This document shows, piece by piece, positions 26,407 to 34,172 of a stretch of 61,882 nt of DNA. The notes under the pieces are model-generated. The model was not told where the DNA came from, did not search any database, and saw only the letters and a list, made by a program, of their open reading frames with translations. The stretch's first letter is position 1, and each line of letters starts with the position of its first letter. This DNA comes from an uncultured Eubacteriales bacterium (GTDB lineage Bacteria; Bacillota; Clostridia; TANB77; CAG-508). The DNA is taken from positions 1-61,882 of the forward strand of contig CASEIZ010000035.1 of NCBI GenBank assembly GCA_949288185.1. Reading direction: 5' to 3'. The position numbers and the translations under genes are program-made.

Positions 26407-27243
26407 ATGAAAAAAATTAAAATTAAACATCATAAAACTGTTTTAACAATTTTTATATTACTATTATGTGTATTATCATTCTTGTATTATGATTTGATTT
26501 TTAAAGTTTCTTATGCTAAAGATGAATTTTCAACTCAAATTGAAAAAATCGCAGAACAAACTGAAAATCCTATCTTTAAGATTCAAAAAATACTGATATA
26601 TAGTAGTGCTAATGCAATTGATAAAAGTGAAAATGAATCTTTGCAAGATTTAAGTATTTTACAATATAGTGATATTGCCATAACCATTGATAATACTAGT
26701 ACAGTATATGATCTTACAAATGAAAATACCATAAAGGAGTTATATATTGATAATATTAGTATTACAACCGGTTCTGATAAAGGACATCAATATGTCAATT
26801 ATAAAAGTGCATTAGATTTTGCAAAATACAAAGAAATCGAAGAATTAGATGGTAATAAAATAGAATATAATATTGTTAGCACAAATGAAGAAAATAATAA
26901 TACAGATTATGGGCTACCTACTTTTTATGCAGACTGTTCAAACCCAATTACTTTAGAATATATGAATCAAGATATTATCACAAATTATGCTGCTTCTTCT
27001 GATTCTAATACCATTTCTTTTAATGGAAAGGTATTACAAGAAGCTGGTATTGATTTGAATGATATTAATTATTCTTTAAATTTCACGATTCATATTGTCA
27101 ATAACTTAAATGAAGAATTTATTTGTCCTGTAAGACTTAAAGTAGATTTAAGTGGTGATGATGGCGGTATATATAAAGGTGAAAAAAATGAAAATATTTC
27201 TGTTTCAGGATATGAATATAATTTCATTAAAATTGTAAAATGA
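26407..27243 (+). CDS. Secreted or membrane-anchored protein of unknown function
   Basis: The 278-residue product begins with KKIKIKHHK and a hydrophobic segment at about 12-30, so it is exported or anchored. The exported part is acidic, Asn-rich and probably beta-structured; only two cysteines are visible outside the leader. It starts 11 nt after the wall hydrolase with AAAGGAG, so it is in the same operon and may work at the cell wall. Structured element D follows its stop by 19 nt. No family recognised. Confidence 0.75.
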   Translation: MKKIKIKHHKTVLTIFILLLCVLSFLYYDLIFKVSYAKDEFSTQIEKIAEQTENPIFKIQKILIYSSANAIDKSENESLQDLSILQYSDIAITIDNTSTVYDLTNENTIKELYIDNISITTGSDKGHQYVNYKSALDFAKYKEIEELDGNKIEYNIVSTNEENNNTDYGLPTFYADCSNPITLEYMNQDIITNYAASSDSNTISFNGKVLQEAGIDLNDINYSLNFTIHIVNNLNEEFICPVRLKVDLSGDDGGIYKGEKNENISVSGYEYNFIKIVK

Positions 27244-27262
27244 GTTTTAATAAATTGATTGC

Positions 27263-27446
27263 AAAAGAGAAACCATATTATTTTTTATAAAGCTATTTCG
27301 GTTCAATACAAGCTCTAAGAAAATCTAAAAATCGATTACTGAGCCTCTCCAATGGAATTGCTCCCTCAGTAATCGATTTTAATATTTTCTAAGAACTTTC
27401 CAATCACATTCAATATCTTTATAAAAAATAATATGGTTTCTCTTTT
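27263..27446 (+). repeat. Long hairpin element D; same family as the element at 3777
   Basis: The gap 27244-27590 (347 bases) contains this element and otherwise AT-rich DNA. The outer arms 27263-27292 and 27417-27446 form a perfect 30-bp stem. The inner stem AAAATCGATTACTGAG pairs with its complement around 27340-27365. The loop blocks CGGTTCAATACAAGC (27299-27313), AAGAAAATCTAA (27317-27328) and CTTTCCAATCACATT (27396-27410) recur in element B. It lies in sense orientation just after a stop codon. Confidence 0.8.
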
Positions 27447-27590
27447 TAATTAGATTTCTATTCAATCATTCAACTTTCAAGTATCACAATTTATTATTAA
27501 CAGAATCTTTATTCATTATATCCATCATAGATTTTATAACATTTTTACCTTTTATGATATAAATAACTCTATGAAAATTACTCCTCTTTT

Positions 27591-29453
27591 TTATTTTAAA
27601 GCTCTAAATGAATTTAAGACTGCTAGAACGGTTACACCTACATCAGCAAATACTGCTGCCCACATAGAAGCCAATCCAAAAGCACTTAATATTAAAACAC
27701 CAATTTTCACGATTAATGCAAAACTAATATTTTGATATACAATTTTTAAAGTTTTTCTTGATATTTTCATGGCAGTTGCAATTTTTGATGGTTCATCTGT
27801 CATAATAACAATATCTGCTGCTTCTATTGCTGCATCTGAACCTAATCCTCCCATAGCAATTCCTATATCTGCTCTTGCTAATACTGGTGCATCATTAATT
27901 CCATCGCCGATAAATGCTAATTTTGCTTCTTCATTCTTGTTTTTCAATAATTCTTCTACTTTATTTACCTTATCTACTGGAAGCAATTCACTATATACCA
28001 TATCTAGCTTTAATTCTTGATTTACTTTTTCTGCAACATCTTTGTTATCCCCTGTTAGCATAACTGTTTTTCTAACACCTGCTTTTTTCAAATCTTGAAT
28101 TGCTTTTTTAGAATCTTCTTTTATTTTATCACTTATTAAAATATATCCTGCATATTGTTTATTAATTGCTACATAAACGACAGTTCCCATTTCATTTACT
28201 TGATTGATATTTTTTAAATTTAATTGTTCCATTAATTTCATATTTCCACAAGCGACTTCTTTGTCATCAATTTTGCTAATAATTCCTTTTCCAGCAACTT
28301 CTTCACTATTCATAATTCTATTTTTATCAATTTCTTTTCCATAAGCTTTTTGGATAGAAATGGATATCGGATGATTAGAATAACTTTCACAATATGCTGC
28401 TAATTCTAATAATTCGTTTTTGTCAATTCCATTTTCATTCTTAATCTTTTGTACATCAAAAACACCTTCTGTTAAAGTTCCTGTTTTGTCAAATACAGCA
28501 ATTTCTGTTTTAGATAATAACTCTAAATAATTACTTCCTTTTACTAATATTCCTTTTTTAGAAGCTGCTCCAATTCCACTAAAGAAACTAAGTGGAACTG
28601 AAATGACTAATGCACATGGACATGATACGACTAAAAATGTAAGTGCCCTATATATCCACTCTAGCATATCTGTTTTGGTTATCATTGGTGGAATAAATGC
28701 TATGATTAATGCTAAAAACACAACAATTGGCGTATAATATTTTGAAAACTTTGTAATAAAGTTTTCTGTTTTTGCTTTTTTATTTGTTGCATTTTCAACT
28801 AAATCTAATATTTTACTAACTGTTGATTCTCCAAATTCTTTTTCTACTTTAATTTCTAAAACACCATTTAAATTAATACATCCACTTAATATATGATCAT
28901 TTACATTTACTTCTCTTGGAACAGATTCTCCTGTTAGTGCTGATGTATCTAACATAGAATTTCCTTCTATGACAATTCCATCCAAAGGAACCTTTTCTCC
29001 TGGTTTTACAACAATAATATCATCTATCTTTACTTCTTCAGGTGATTTCTTCTCTATGTTTCCATTTACTTTCAAATTGGCATAATCTGGTCTAATATCC
29101 ATTAAACTTGCAATTGATTTTCTGGATTTTTTTACTGCATAGCTTTGGAAATATTCTCCAACTTGATAGAATAACATAACAGCTACTGCTTCTGGAAATT
29201 CTTTAATCACAAAAGCACCAATGGTAGCAATACTCATCAAGAAATTTTCATCAAAAAACTCTCCATGAAAAATATTCACAACTGCTTTTTTGACAACTTC
29301 AAATCCAACAATTAAGTAACTTAATACATATAATACAATTTGTATGATAAATATCATATTTTCATCAATATTAACAAAATTTATTTTTTCTATGAAAACA
29401 GCTATTAGAAAAATGATAGCTGCTATAATAATTTTTCTTAATCTCTTTTTCAT
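27591..29453 (-). CDS. P1B-type heavy-metal translocating ATPase (ZntA/CadA-like)
   Basis: This pump of about 620 residues has membrane helices around residues 8-100, the transport motif SCPCALVIS, the phosphorylation site DKTGTLTEG and the hinge GDGINDAPVLARADIGIAMG. CPC plus an ArsR regulator of the CadC type points to Zn, Cd or Pb export rather than Cu. The protein lacks the N-terminal HMA domain usual in CadA; that domain is a separate gene 19 nt upstream. The ATG at 29453 has GAGGTG 9 nt upstream. A GTG at 29465 is part of that site. Confidence 0.92.
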   Translation of the reverse strand: MKKRLRKIIIAAIIFLIAVFIEKINFVNIDENMIFIIQIVLYVLSYLIVGFEVVKKAVVNIFHGEFFDENFLMSIATIGAFVIKEFPEAVAVMLFYQVGEYFQSYAVKKSRKSIASLMDIRPDYANLKVNGNIEKKSPEEVKIDDIIVVKPGEKVPLDGIVIEGNSMLDTSALTGESVPREVNVNDHILSGCINLNGVLEIKVEKEFGESTVSKILDLVENATNKKAKTENFITKFSKYYTPIVVFLALIIAFIPPMITKTDMLEWIYRALTFLVVSCPCALVISVPLSFFSGIGAASKKGILVKGSNYLELLSKTEIAVFDKTGTLTEGVFDVQKIKNENGIDKNELLELAAYCESYSNHPISISIQKAYGKEIDKNRIMNSEEVAGKGIISKIDDKEVACGNMKLMEQLNLKNINQVNEMGTVVYVAINKQYAGYILISDKIKEDSKKAIQDLKKAGVRKTVMLTGDNKDVAEKVNQELKLDMVYSELLPVDKVNKVEELLKNKNEEAKLAFIGDGINDAPVLARADIGIAMGGLGSDAAIEAADIVIMTDEPSKIATAMKISRKTLKIVYQNISFALIVKIGVLILSAFGLASMWAAVFADVGVTVLAVLNSFRALK

Positions 29454-29472
29454 GTATTTTGTCACCTCTTTT

Positions 29473-29694
29473 CTATGCTTCTCTTAATGTTGTATCAGGC
29501 TCAATTTTTCTAACTACTTTTTTTATTTCTTTTTCTACTTCTTTTTCTTTTCCATCTTCAATTTCTACAATCATTTTTTCAGTCACGAAACTTACAGAAC
29601 ATTCTGTAACGCCTTCTATATTTTTTACTCCTTCTTCTATTTTGGCTGCACAATTTGCACAATCTAAATCTTCTAATATATAATTCTTTTTCAT
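29473..29694 (-). CDS. Free-standing heavy-metal-associated (HMA) domain protein
   Basis: The 73-residue protein is a single HMA domain with the metal-binding motif LDCANCAAKIE at residues 10-20. GAAAGG precedes the ATG. It ends just before the ATPase gene. Such proteins are metal carriers; here it probably delivers metal to, or serves as the detached N-terminal domain of, the pump. Separate ribosome binding sites show this is not a frameshifted fusion. Confidence 0.9.
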   Translation of the reverse strand: MKKNYILEDLDCANCAAKIEEGVKNIEGVTECSVSFVTEKMIVEIEDGKEKEVEKEIKKVVRKIEPDTTLREA

Positions 29695-29806
29695 ATAAAT
29701 CCCTTTCCTTTCTTTTTATTCACTTCTTGCTTTTTATCCTAGTTAAGAAATTTGGATATAAAATACTAATCTTCTTAATCTTTTATTAATTTATTTTATG
29801 GTATTC

Positions 29807-30169
29807 TTAAATTTTGTTTATTGTGTGTAAAATACCATTTTCTATAATATGACGTGTGCAAGTATCTGATAATGAATAATACACATTTTTTCCATCTCTT
29901 CTATATTTTACCAAATTGGCTTCTTTTAATGCTCTCAGTTGATGTGAAATTGCTGATTTTGTCATATTGGTTAACACTGCTAAATCACACACACACATTT
30001 CATGAACATCTAATGCCCATAAGATTTTTATTTTTGTATTATCACTAAATATTTTATAAAAATTTGCTAATGCTTCTATTTTTTTATCAGATAACATATG
30101 GTCTTTTACTGTATCAATGACATCTTGATGAATACTATTACAATCACATGTCTCTATTCTTGCAACCAT
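29807..30169 (-). CDS. ArsR/SmtB-family metal-sensing repressor (CadC-like)
   Basis: The protein of about 120 residues is a winged-helix ArsR regulator. An N-terminal ETCDCN (C8, C10) and MCVCDLA in the recognition region match the Cys ligands of CadC-type sensors for Cd, Pb or Zn. The helix-turn-helix is KSAISHQLRALKEANLV. The ATG at 30169 has AAAGGAG upstream; an earlier ATG at 30208 lies within the operator. It should repress its own operon (regulator, HMA protein, pump) until metal binds. Confidence 0.9.
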   Translation of the reverse strand: MVARIETCDCNSIHQDVIDTVKDHMLSDKKIEALANFYKIFSDNTKIKILWALDVHEMCVCDLAVLTNMTKSAISHQLRALKEANLVKYRRDGKNVYYSLSDTCTRHIIENGILHTINKI

Positions 30170-30192
30170 ATTTTTCTCCTTTCTATATACAG

Positions 30193-30252
30193 TTGAATGT
30201 ATATTCAATTATCCTTTACTGTATTATAGTTGAATAGTTATTCAATTGTCAA
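30193..30252 (-). promoter_or_regulatory. Promoter with two ArsR operators
   Basis: On the minus strand TTGACA (30252-30247) and TATAAT (30228-30223) are 18 bp apart. The spacer is filled by the palindrome TTGAATAACTATTCAA (30230-30245). A second palindrome, TTGAATATACATTCAA, lies at 30193-30208 between promoter and gene. Binding there would block polymerase directly. Confidence 0.88.
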
Positions 30253-30280
30253 TATCTTTCATGATATTTTATTAATTTTA

Positions 30281-30309
30281 TTGAAAAAGTAATATGGTAT
30301 TATTATAAT
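30281..30309 (+). promoter_or_regulatory. Promoter of the 620-aa protein gene
   Basis: TTGAAA (30281-30286) and TATAAT (30304-30309) are 17 bp apart, 30 bp before the ATG at 30340. Confidence 0.8.
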
Positions 30310-30339
30310 ATATATATATTATTTTAGGAGAACATATTT

Positions 30340-32202
30340 ATGGGAAAATTAAATCATTTGATAAAAAATTTTAGGATTAAGCAAAGAACTAAAAATGAAT
30401 TCGAAAAACTAACTAGTAAACTTGATGAAATAAAACAATCAGATTTACTAGATATTAAAAAAGAGGAAGAAATTTTAAGTGTTTTAGAAGAACTTAATAG
30501 AAAATTAGAACAAAAAGTTATTGTCTCTGATTTACTACCTTCAAAGTATGGTGATATCTATTCTTTTGGAGAATCCTATTGGAAAGATAGAAAAGATGTT
30601 CAAAATGCAATAAAAAATAAAAGAGAACTTGAAGTAGCAAAGAAATTAGGAACAATGTTAAGTCATACTTCTTGTAATTTTCATCAACTTTATTCTGTTT
30701 TACAACATTTAACTGCATATTATGATAATCATAAACGTCTTTCAAAATTGATAGATACTGATTTTAAGAAATTTGAAAAATTAACAGACTTTTTAGATGC
30801 TCATATTTCTTATGTTTCTAATTTAGATCCAATATCTCTAAAAAGCAAATTACAAAATCTATTTCAGGTAAGTATAATTGAACAAATTAGTATGCAGTCG
30901 TCTTTAGAAGAAAAAAACAATTTATTCCAAGAATATCTAAATTACGCAAACACACATTTAAATCTTGCAGATGGAGAAATAGATTTAGTTACTAAAGCAT
31001 TTTCTAATTCATCTTTTATGAAAAGAAGAGAAACGCTTCAAAAATTTAAAAATTATGGAATAAATTTCACTTTTTCTGATAAACTTCCTACTTTTATTGA
31101 TGCTTCGAAAGAAAATGGAAAAGAAACGGATGAATCAAATGAATATATTGCTGAAAAAAGATTAAATACACCTATTTCTATAGATGATTTCGTTCTAGTT
31201 GGAAGTACAGATTATTTTCCAAAACATAGATTAATCGAAACACTAGATAAACATACAATGCCACAAAAGTCCACGAATTATTTTGACGAAGAACTGATAG
31301 ATCTCACTGGTAATAGAGATATATCTTCATATGATATTTATAACTTTATTAATAGACGATCTATTCATTGGACATTAAATGGATTAGTTGGTAATCATGC
31401 CTATGGTACTTTTACAGGTAGAAAGTATATTATTATAGAACCTTTTAAAGAACATGTATATGATGATAGTTTACTAAGTATTGATGAAGCAGATACCTAT
31501 TTTGAAAAAGATATGAAACTATCCCCTAATGCTTACATACTGATGCCTTTAACTACATATTCAGAAATATTGTCTGATAAAAATTCTAAAGGCGATTTGC
31601 AGAATTTTAATGTTGCTGTTTATGACGGAGATGATACAATTGCAACACAAATGCTTTTACAAGAATTAGGATATGTCTATGGTGGGATTGGAAGTTGGGG
31701 CTTTACATTAGATAGAAATACCTATTCTGAAAAATATTGTGGTAAATTGGAAGAAGCTATGATAGATACTGCCACTCAATTAAAAAAGGAAGGAAAAAAG
31801 TTAGAAGAAACTTCTGTTCATCAATATTCAAATAGTTATGCTAAAGATTTAAAGCGAACTTATGAACTGGATATAGAAAGTGTTGAAAGATTTGTAGATT
31901 TTCTTGTATCCCATTGTGAAAAAGACTTACCAGCAGATTCTATTAAAAAAATGATATATCAACGAATGGAAATATATTCCAAAAAATATGAAGCATCACC
32001 TTCAGTTAACTTAAAAGATATTTTACTGTCTATTGGATTAGATAAATTTGCAGAAATCATAAAATCCTATAATGATTATATGCTTCAATTATACATGAAA
32101 GAAAGAAAAATGAAAGACTTAAAAAATCTAGAAGCTGGTTTAATATCAGAAGCAGATTTACTAGGAAATGAAAAATTTAGAAATCAAGAGGAAAAATCAT
32201 AA
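30340..32202 (+). CDS. Large soluble protein of unknown function (620 aa)
   Basis: The protein has a basic, helical N-terminal coiled-coil region (about 1-70) and a long helical middle. A more globular stretch follows at about 340-460, with RRSIHWTLNGLVGNHAYG, GRKYIIIEPF and NAYILMPLTTY. The C-terminus is helical and charged. There is no signal peptide or membrane segment, and few cysteines. TAGGAG precedes the ATG, and it has its own promoter and terminator. The globular stretch looks like a conserved domain, but I cannot name it. Confidence 0.7.
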   Translation: MGKLNHLIKNFRIKQRTKNEFEKLTSKLDEIKQSDLLDIKKEEEILSVLEELNRKLEQKVIVSDLLPSKYGDIYSFGESYWKDRKDVQNAIKNKRELEVAKKLGTMLSHTSCNFHQLYSVLQHLTAYYDNHKRLSKLIDTDFKKFEKLTDFLDAHISYVSNLDPISLKSKLQNLFQVSIIEQISMQSSLEEKNNLFQEYLNYANTHLNLADGEIDLVTKAFSNSSFMKRRETLQKFKNYGINFTFSDKLPTFIDASKENGKETDESNEYIAEKRLNTPISIDDFVLVGSTDYFPKHRLIETLDKHTMPQKSTNYFDEELIDLTGNRDISSYDIYNFINRRSIHWTLNGLVGNHAYGTFTGRKYIIIEPFKEHVYDDSLLSIDEADTYFEKDMKLSPNAYILMPLTTYSEILSDKNSKGDLQNFNVAVYDGDDTIATQMLLQELGYVYGGIGSWGFTLDRNTYSEKYCGKLEEAMIDTATQLKKEGKKLEETSVHQYSNSYAKDLKRTYELDIESVERFVDFLVSHCEKDLPADSIKKMIYQRMEIYSKKYEASPSVNLKDILLSIGLDKFAEIIKSYNDYMLQLYMKERKMKDLKNLEAGLISEADLLGNEKFRNQEEKS

Positions 32203-32230
32203 CCACTCATAAAACTGGTGGTTATGATTT
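32194..32230 (+). terminator. Terminator overlapping the stop codon of the 620-aa gene
   Basis: A 13-bp stem (32194-32206 with 32218-32230) with 11-nt loop includes the TAA and ends in TTT. Confidence 0.75.
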
Positions 32231-32388
32231 CAAATTGGAGGCGCCAGCCAGAAAATAACTAGCCTCAAAGCCTCTATTTTCGCATAATTTCAGACTTGTA
32301 TAGTTTAAATTTATTGCAATTTTACTGCAACCACATAAATTATATCTATTTATAGTAAGAATTAATTGTAAATTTTTACTATGTTCGC

Positions 32389-32417
32389 TTGTTTTTTGTT
32401 GTAAAATATTGTAATAT
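32389..32417 (+). promoter_or_regulatory. Candidate promoter of the 41-aa gene
   Basis: TTGTTT (32389-32394) and TAATAT (32412-32417) are 17 bp apart, 63 bp before the ATG at 32480. Confidence 0.5.
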
Positions 32418-32425
32418 GTTAGCAA

Positions 32426-32468
32426 CCTTTCTTGTCAAAAGGCAGTTCTTTACCTAGGAACAGAAAGG
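32426..32468 (+). promoter_or_regulatory. Leader fold that could hide the ribosome binding site of the 41-aa gene
   Basis: CCTTTCT (32426-32432) is complementary to AGAAAGG (32462-32468), part of the Shine-Dalgarno region. The enclosed sequence holds a small GTTC/GAAC hairpin. A competing hairpin CCTTT...AAAAGG (32426-32442) would free the site. This is a possible translation switch, inferred from pairing only. Confidence 0.35.
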
Positions 32469-32479
32469 GGGAAGCACAT

Positions 32480-32605
32480 ATGACAAACGCAGAACTAATT
32501 TTGCAACTAGTAGATAAATTATTAAAACAAAAAGAAGAAATTGAAACATTAAAATCTACGAAAGCAAATACAAAAGATGAAAAGATTAAAGCAGATAATA
32601 CATAA
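32480..32605 (+). CDS. Small coiled-coil protein (41 aa)
   Basis: ATG at 32480 follows AAAGGGGG by about 8 nt. The 41-residue product begins MTNAELILQLVDKLLKQKEE and continues as a charged helix with leucine spacing that suits a short coiled coil. A clear terminator follows 10 nt after the stop, and a candidate promoter precedes the leader. Together these make a real short gene likely. Function unknown; it may bind a larger partner. Confidence 0.65.
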   Translation: MTNAELILQLVDKLLKQKEEIETLKSTKANTKDEKIKADNT

Positions 32606-32615
32606 TAGTATTGTC

Positions 32616-32652
32616 AAACAGGATAGAATGTTGTGGTCTATCCTGTTTTTAT
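32616..32652 (+). terminator. Terminator of the 41-aa gene
   Basis: A 12-bp stem (32616-32627 with 32637-32648) with 9-nt loop is followed by a T run. The remainder up to 32900 holds a short hairpin (GTATGTGTA/TACACATAC, 32662-32686) and AT-rich DNA without genes. Confidence 0.88.
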
Positions 32653-32900
32653 ATAAAAAAAGTATGTGTAGTTGTGATACACATACAAGCACAAATGACA
32701 TTTGCAGAACTTTGAATGTTTTGTTTAATGTATCTATATAATAACATCTTTTTTTATATTTGTCAAATATTTTTTAATACCTTTTACATATGAAAACTTT
32801 TTTATTTGATTCATTTGAGAAAATGTCTCAACAAAAAAATATTATAGATACTTTCAATAAAAAATTATATAAATTTAACTCATATTATCAATAGATATTG

Positions 32901-33554
32901 CTATCTTCCTTCTAGTTCAATTGTTCTAGTAACTCTTGCCTTATTTTGATTATTTAACACAGTCGAACTATTATGAACTTTTACAGACAAACGTAATTTA
33001 TTTTTTTCTAGCCATGGTTTTACAGTCTCATCAAATAAATACTTATCCCATACATCTTCTATTCGTACCCAATCTTCTGTATATCCAAGCAAATCTGTAC
33101 TACCATCTCTAAAATTGAAAGTAAATTCTTTACCTCTTTTACCTTCTTGATATGTAACGATTAAAGAACCTGGATCAATATCAAATCGTTTTCCTCTATA
33201 TTCAACGCTTTTTATATGCATTTTTTTCTTTTCTCCGTCAGACCAAAAATGATTTTGAAAAAAAGCATCCATTTTTTCTTGAGACATTTGAGCTACTAAA
33301 TTACTTTCGTCTATTAAATCTGAATCATATAGTCTAATTAATCTATTAATTTTTTCTATATCTTGCATTGTTGAATTACCATTTAAAGAAGTAACTATAA
33401 ATACTCCAGGATACATCTCGTCAAAAGTTACCCCCTTCCTTGATAATTGTTCCATTATATAATGATTACACACTATTATTGCTTCATTAGGTTTAAATTC
33501 ATTATCTATATGTATATTATTACTATTGATTGAATAAGTTTTAATTATATTCAA
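32901..33554 (-). CDS. Protein of unknown function (217 aa)
   Basis: The protein is soluble, with no membrane segment. The C-terminal half has alternating hydrophobic strands (KSVEYRGKRFDIDPGSLIVT, EFTFNFRDG) that suggest a beta domain, then DVWDKYLFDETVKPWLEKN. The start is TTG with AGAAGG 8 nt upstream; there is no ATG nearby in frame. It stands alone. I do not recognise the family. Confidence 0.65.
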   Translation of the reverse strand: MNIIKTYSINSNNIHIDNEFKPNEAIIVCNHYIMEQLSRKGVTFDEMYPGVFIVTSLNGNSTMQDIEKINRLIRLYDSDLIDESNLVAQMSQEKMDAFFQNHFWSDGEKKKMHIKSVEYRGKRFDIDPGSLIVTYQEGKRGKEFTFNFRDGSTDLLGYTEDWVRIEDVWDKYLFDETVKPWLEKNKLRLSVKVHNSSTVLNNQNKARVTRTIELEGR

Positions 33555-33728
33555 AATTATACCTTCTTTCTATTTTTATAGTTTTCATTATATCAAAATA
33601 TTGGCTAAAATTCAATAGTTTGAAGACTTTACAAATTATATATTTTTCAAATTCTAGACCTTGCTTAATTATCTCATTTCAAGTACTATCCTTTCCTTAT
33701 AGAATTAGGATGATTTTTTGCAAAAGAA

Positions 33729-33762
33729 AAAATCAACCATTTTACTGATTGATTTTCATATC
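33729..33762 (-). terminator. Terminator of the tRNA operon
   Basis: AAAATCAA (33729-33736) pairs with TTGATTTT (33749-33756). On the minus strand the stem is followed by a T-rich run, downstream of tRNA-Cys. Confidence 0.65.
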
Positions 33763-33796
33763 TATCTGTTCTATAATGCTCGAACAGAAACGTTGT

Positions 33797-33871
33797 TGGA
33801 GGCGACACCCGGATTCGAACCGGGGATCAGAGTTTTGCAGACTCGTGCCTTAGCCACTTGGCTATGTCGCC
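33797..33871 (-). tRNA. tRNA-Cys (GCA)
   Basis: The minus strand folds as a cloverleaf with acceptor stem GGCGACA/TGTCGCC, anticodon loop CTGCAAA (anticodon GCA) and T loop GGTTCGAATCC. It has U as discriminator base and an encoded CCA (33799-33797). All match bacterial tRNA-Cys. Confidence 0.97.
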
Positions 33872-33956
33872 ATATATTCAATTATATGTTCCAAGTTTAT
33901 AGACAATGACTATCATATATAAAAATCTTTGATTTTAACTATACCGGAACAAAAAT

Positions 33957-34032
33957 TGGAGCGGGAAACGGGGCTCAAACCCGCGACCTCTGCCTTGGCA
34001 AGGCAGCGCTCTATCAACTGAGCTATTCCCGC
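33957..34032 (-). tRNA. tRNA-Gly (GCC)
   Basis: The minus strand gives acceptor stem GCGGGAA/TTTCCCGC, anticodon stem TGCCT/GGCAG with anticodon GCC, a D loop AGTTGATAGA and T arm GGGTTTGAGCCC, then discriminator U and encoded CCA. It is first in a two-tRNA transcript with tRNA-Cys 85 nt downstream. Confidence 0.97.
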
Positions 34033-34046
34033 ATTTTGCAAATAAT

Positions 34047-34075
34047 ATGATAACAAATATATTTGTAAAAGTCAA
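34047..34075 (-). promoter_or_regulatory. Promoter of the tRNA-Gly/tRNA-Cys unit
   Basis: TTGACT (34075-34070) and TATCAT (34052-34047) on the minus strand are 17 bp apart, ending 14 bp before the tRNA-Gly 5' end. Confidence 0.82.
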
Positions 34076-34172
34076 GGCTTTTTTGAAATCTCCTCACCTT
34101 AATCGATAAAACTTCCAAATATTATTAAAAGTTGCCATTTTTACTCGTCCTTCTTGGCAACTCTTAATAATT

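Noticed and set aside
29453..29694. Frameshift splitting one CadA gene into two
   Set aside because: The HMA gene has a proper stop and the ATPase has its own GAGGTG site and ATG, so these are two genes.
32662..32720. Short frame MTFAEL similar to the start of the 41-aa gene
   Set aside because: Only six codons match loosely and there is no ribosome binding site; probably chance or a small relic.
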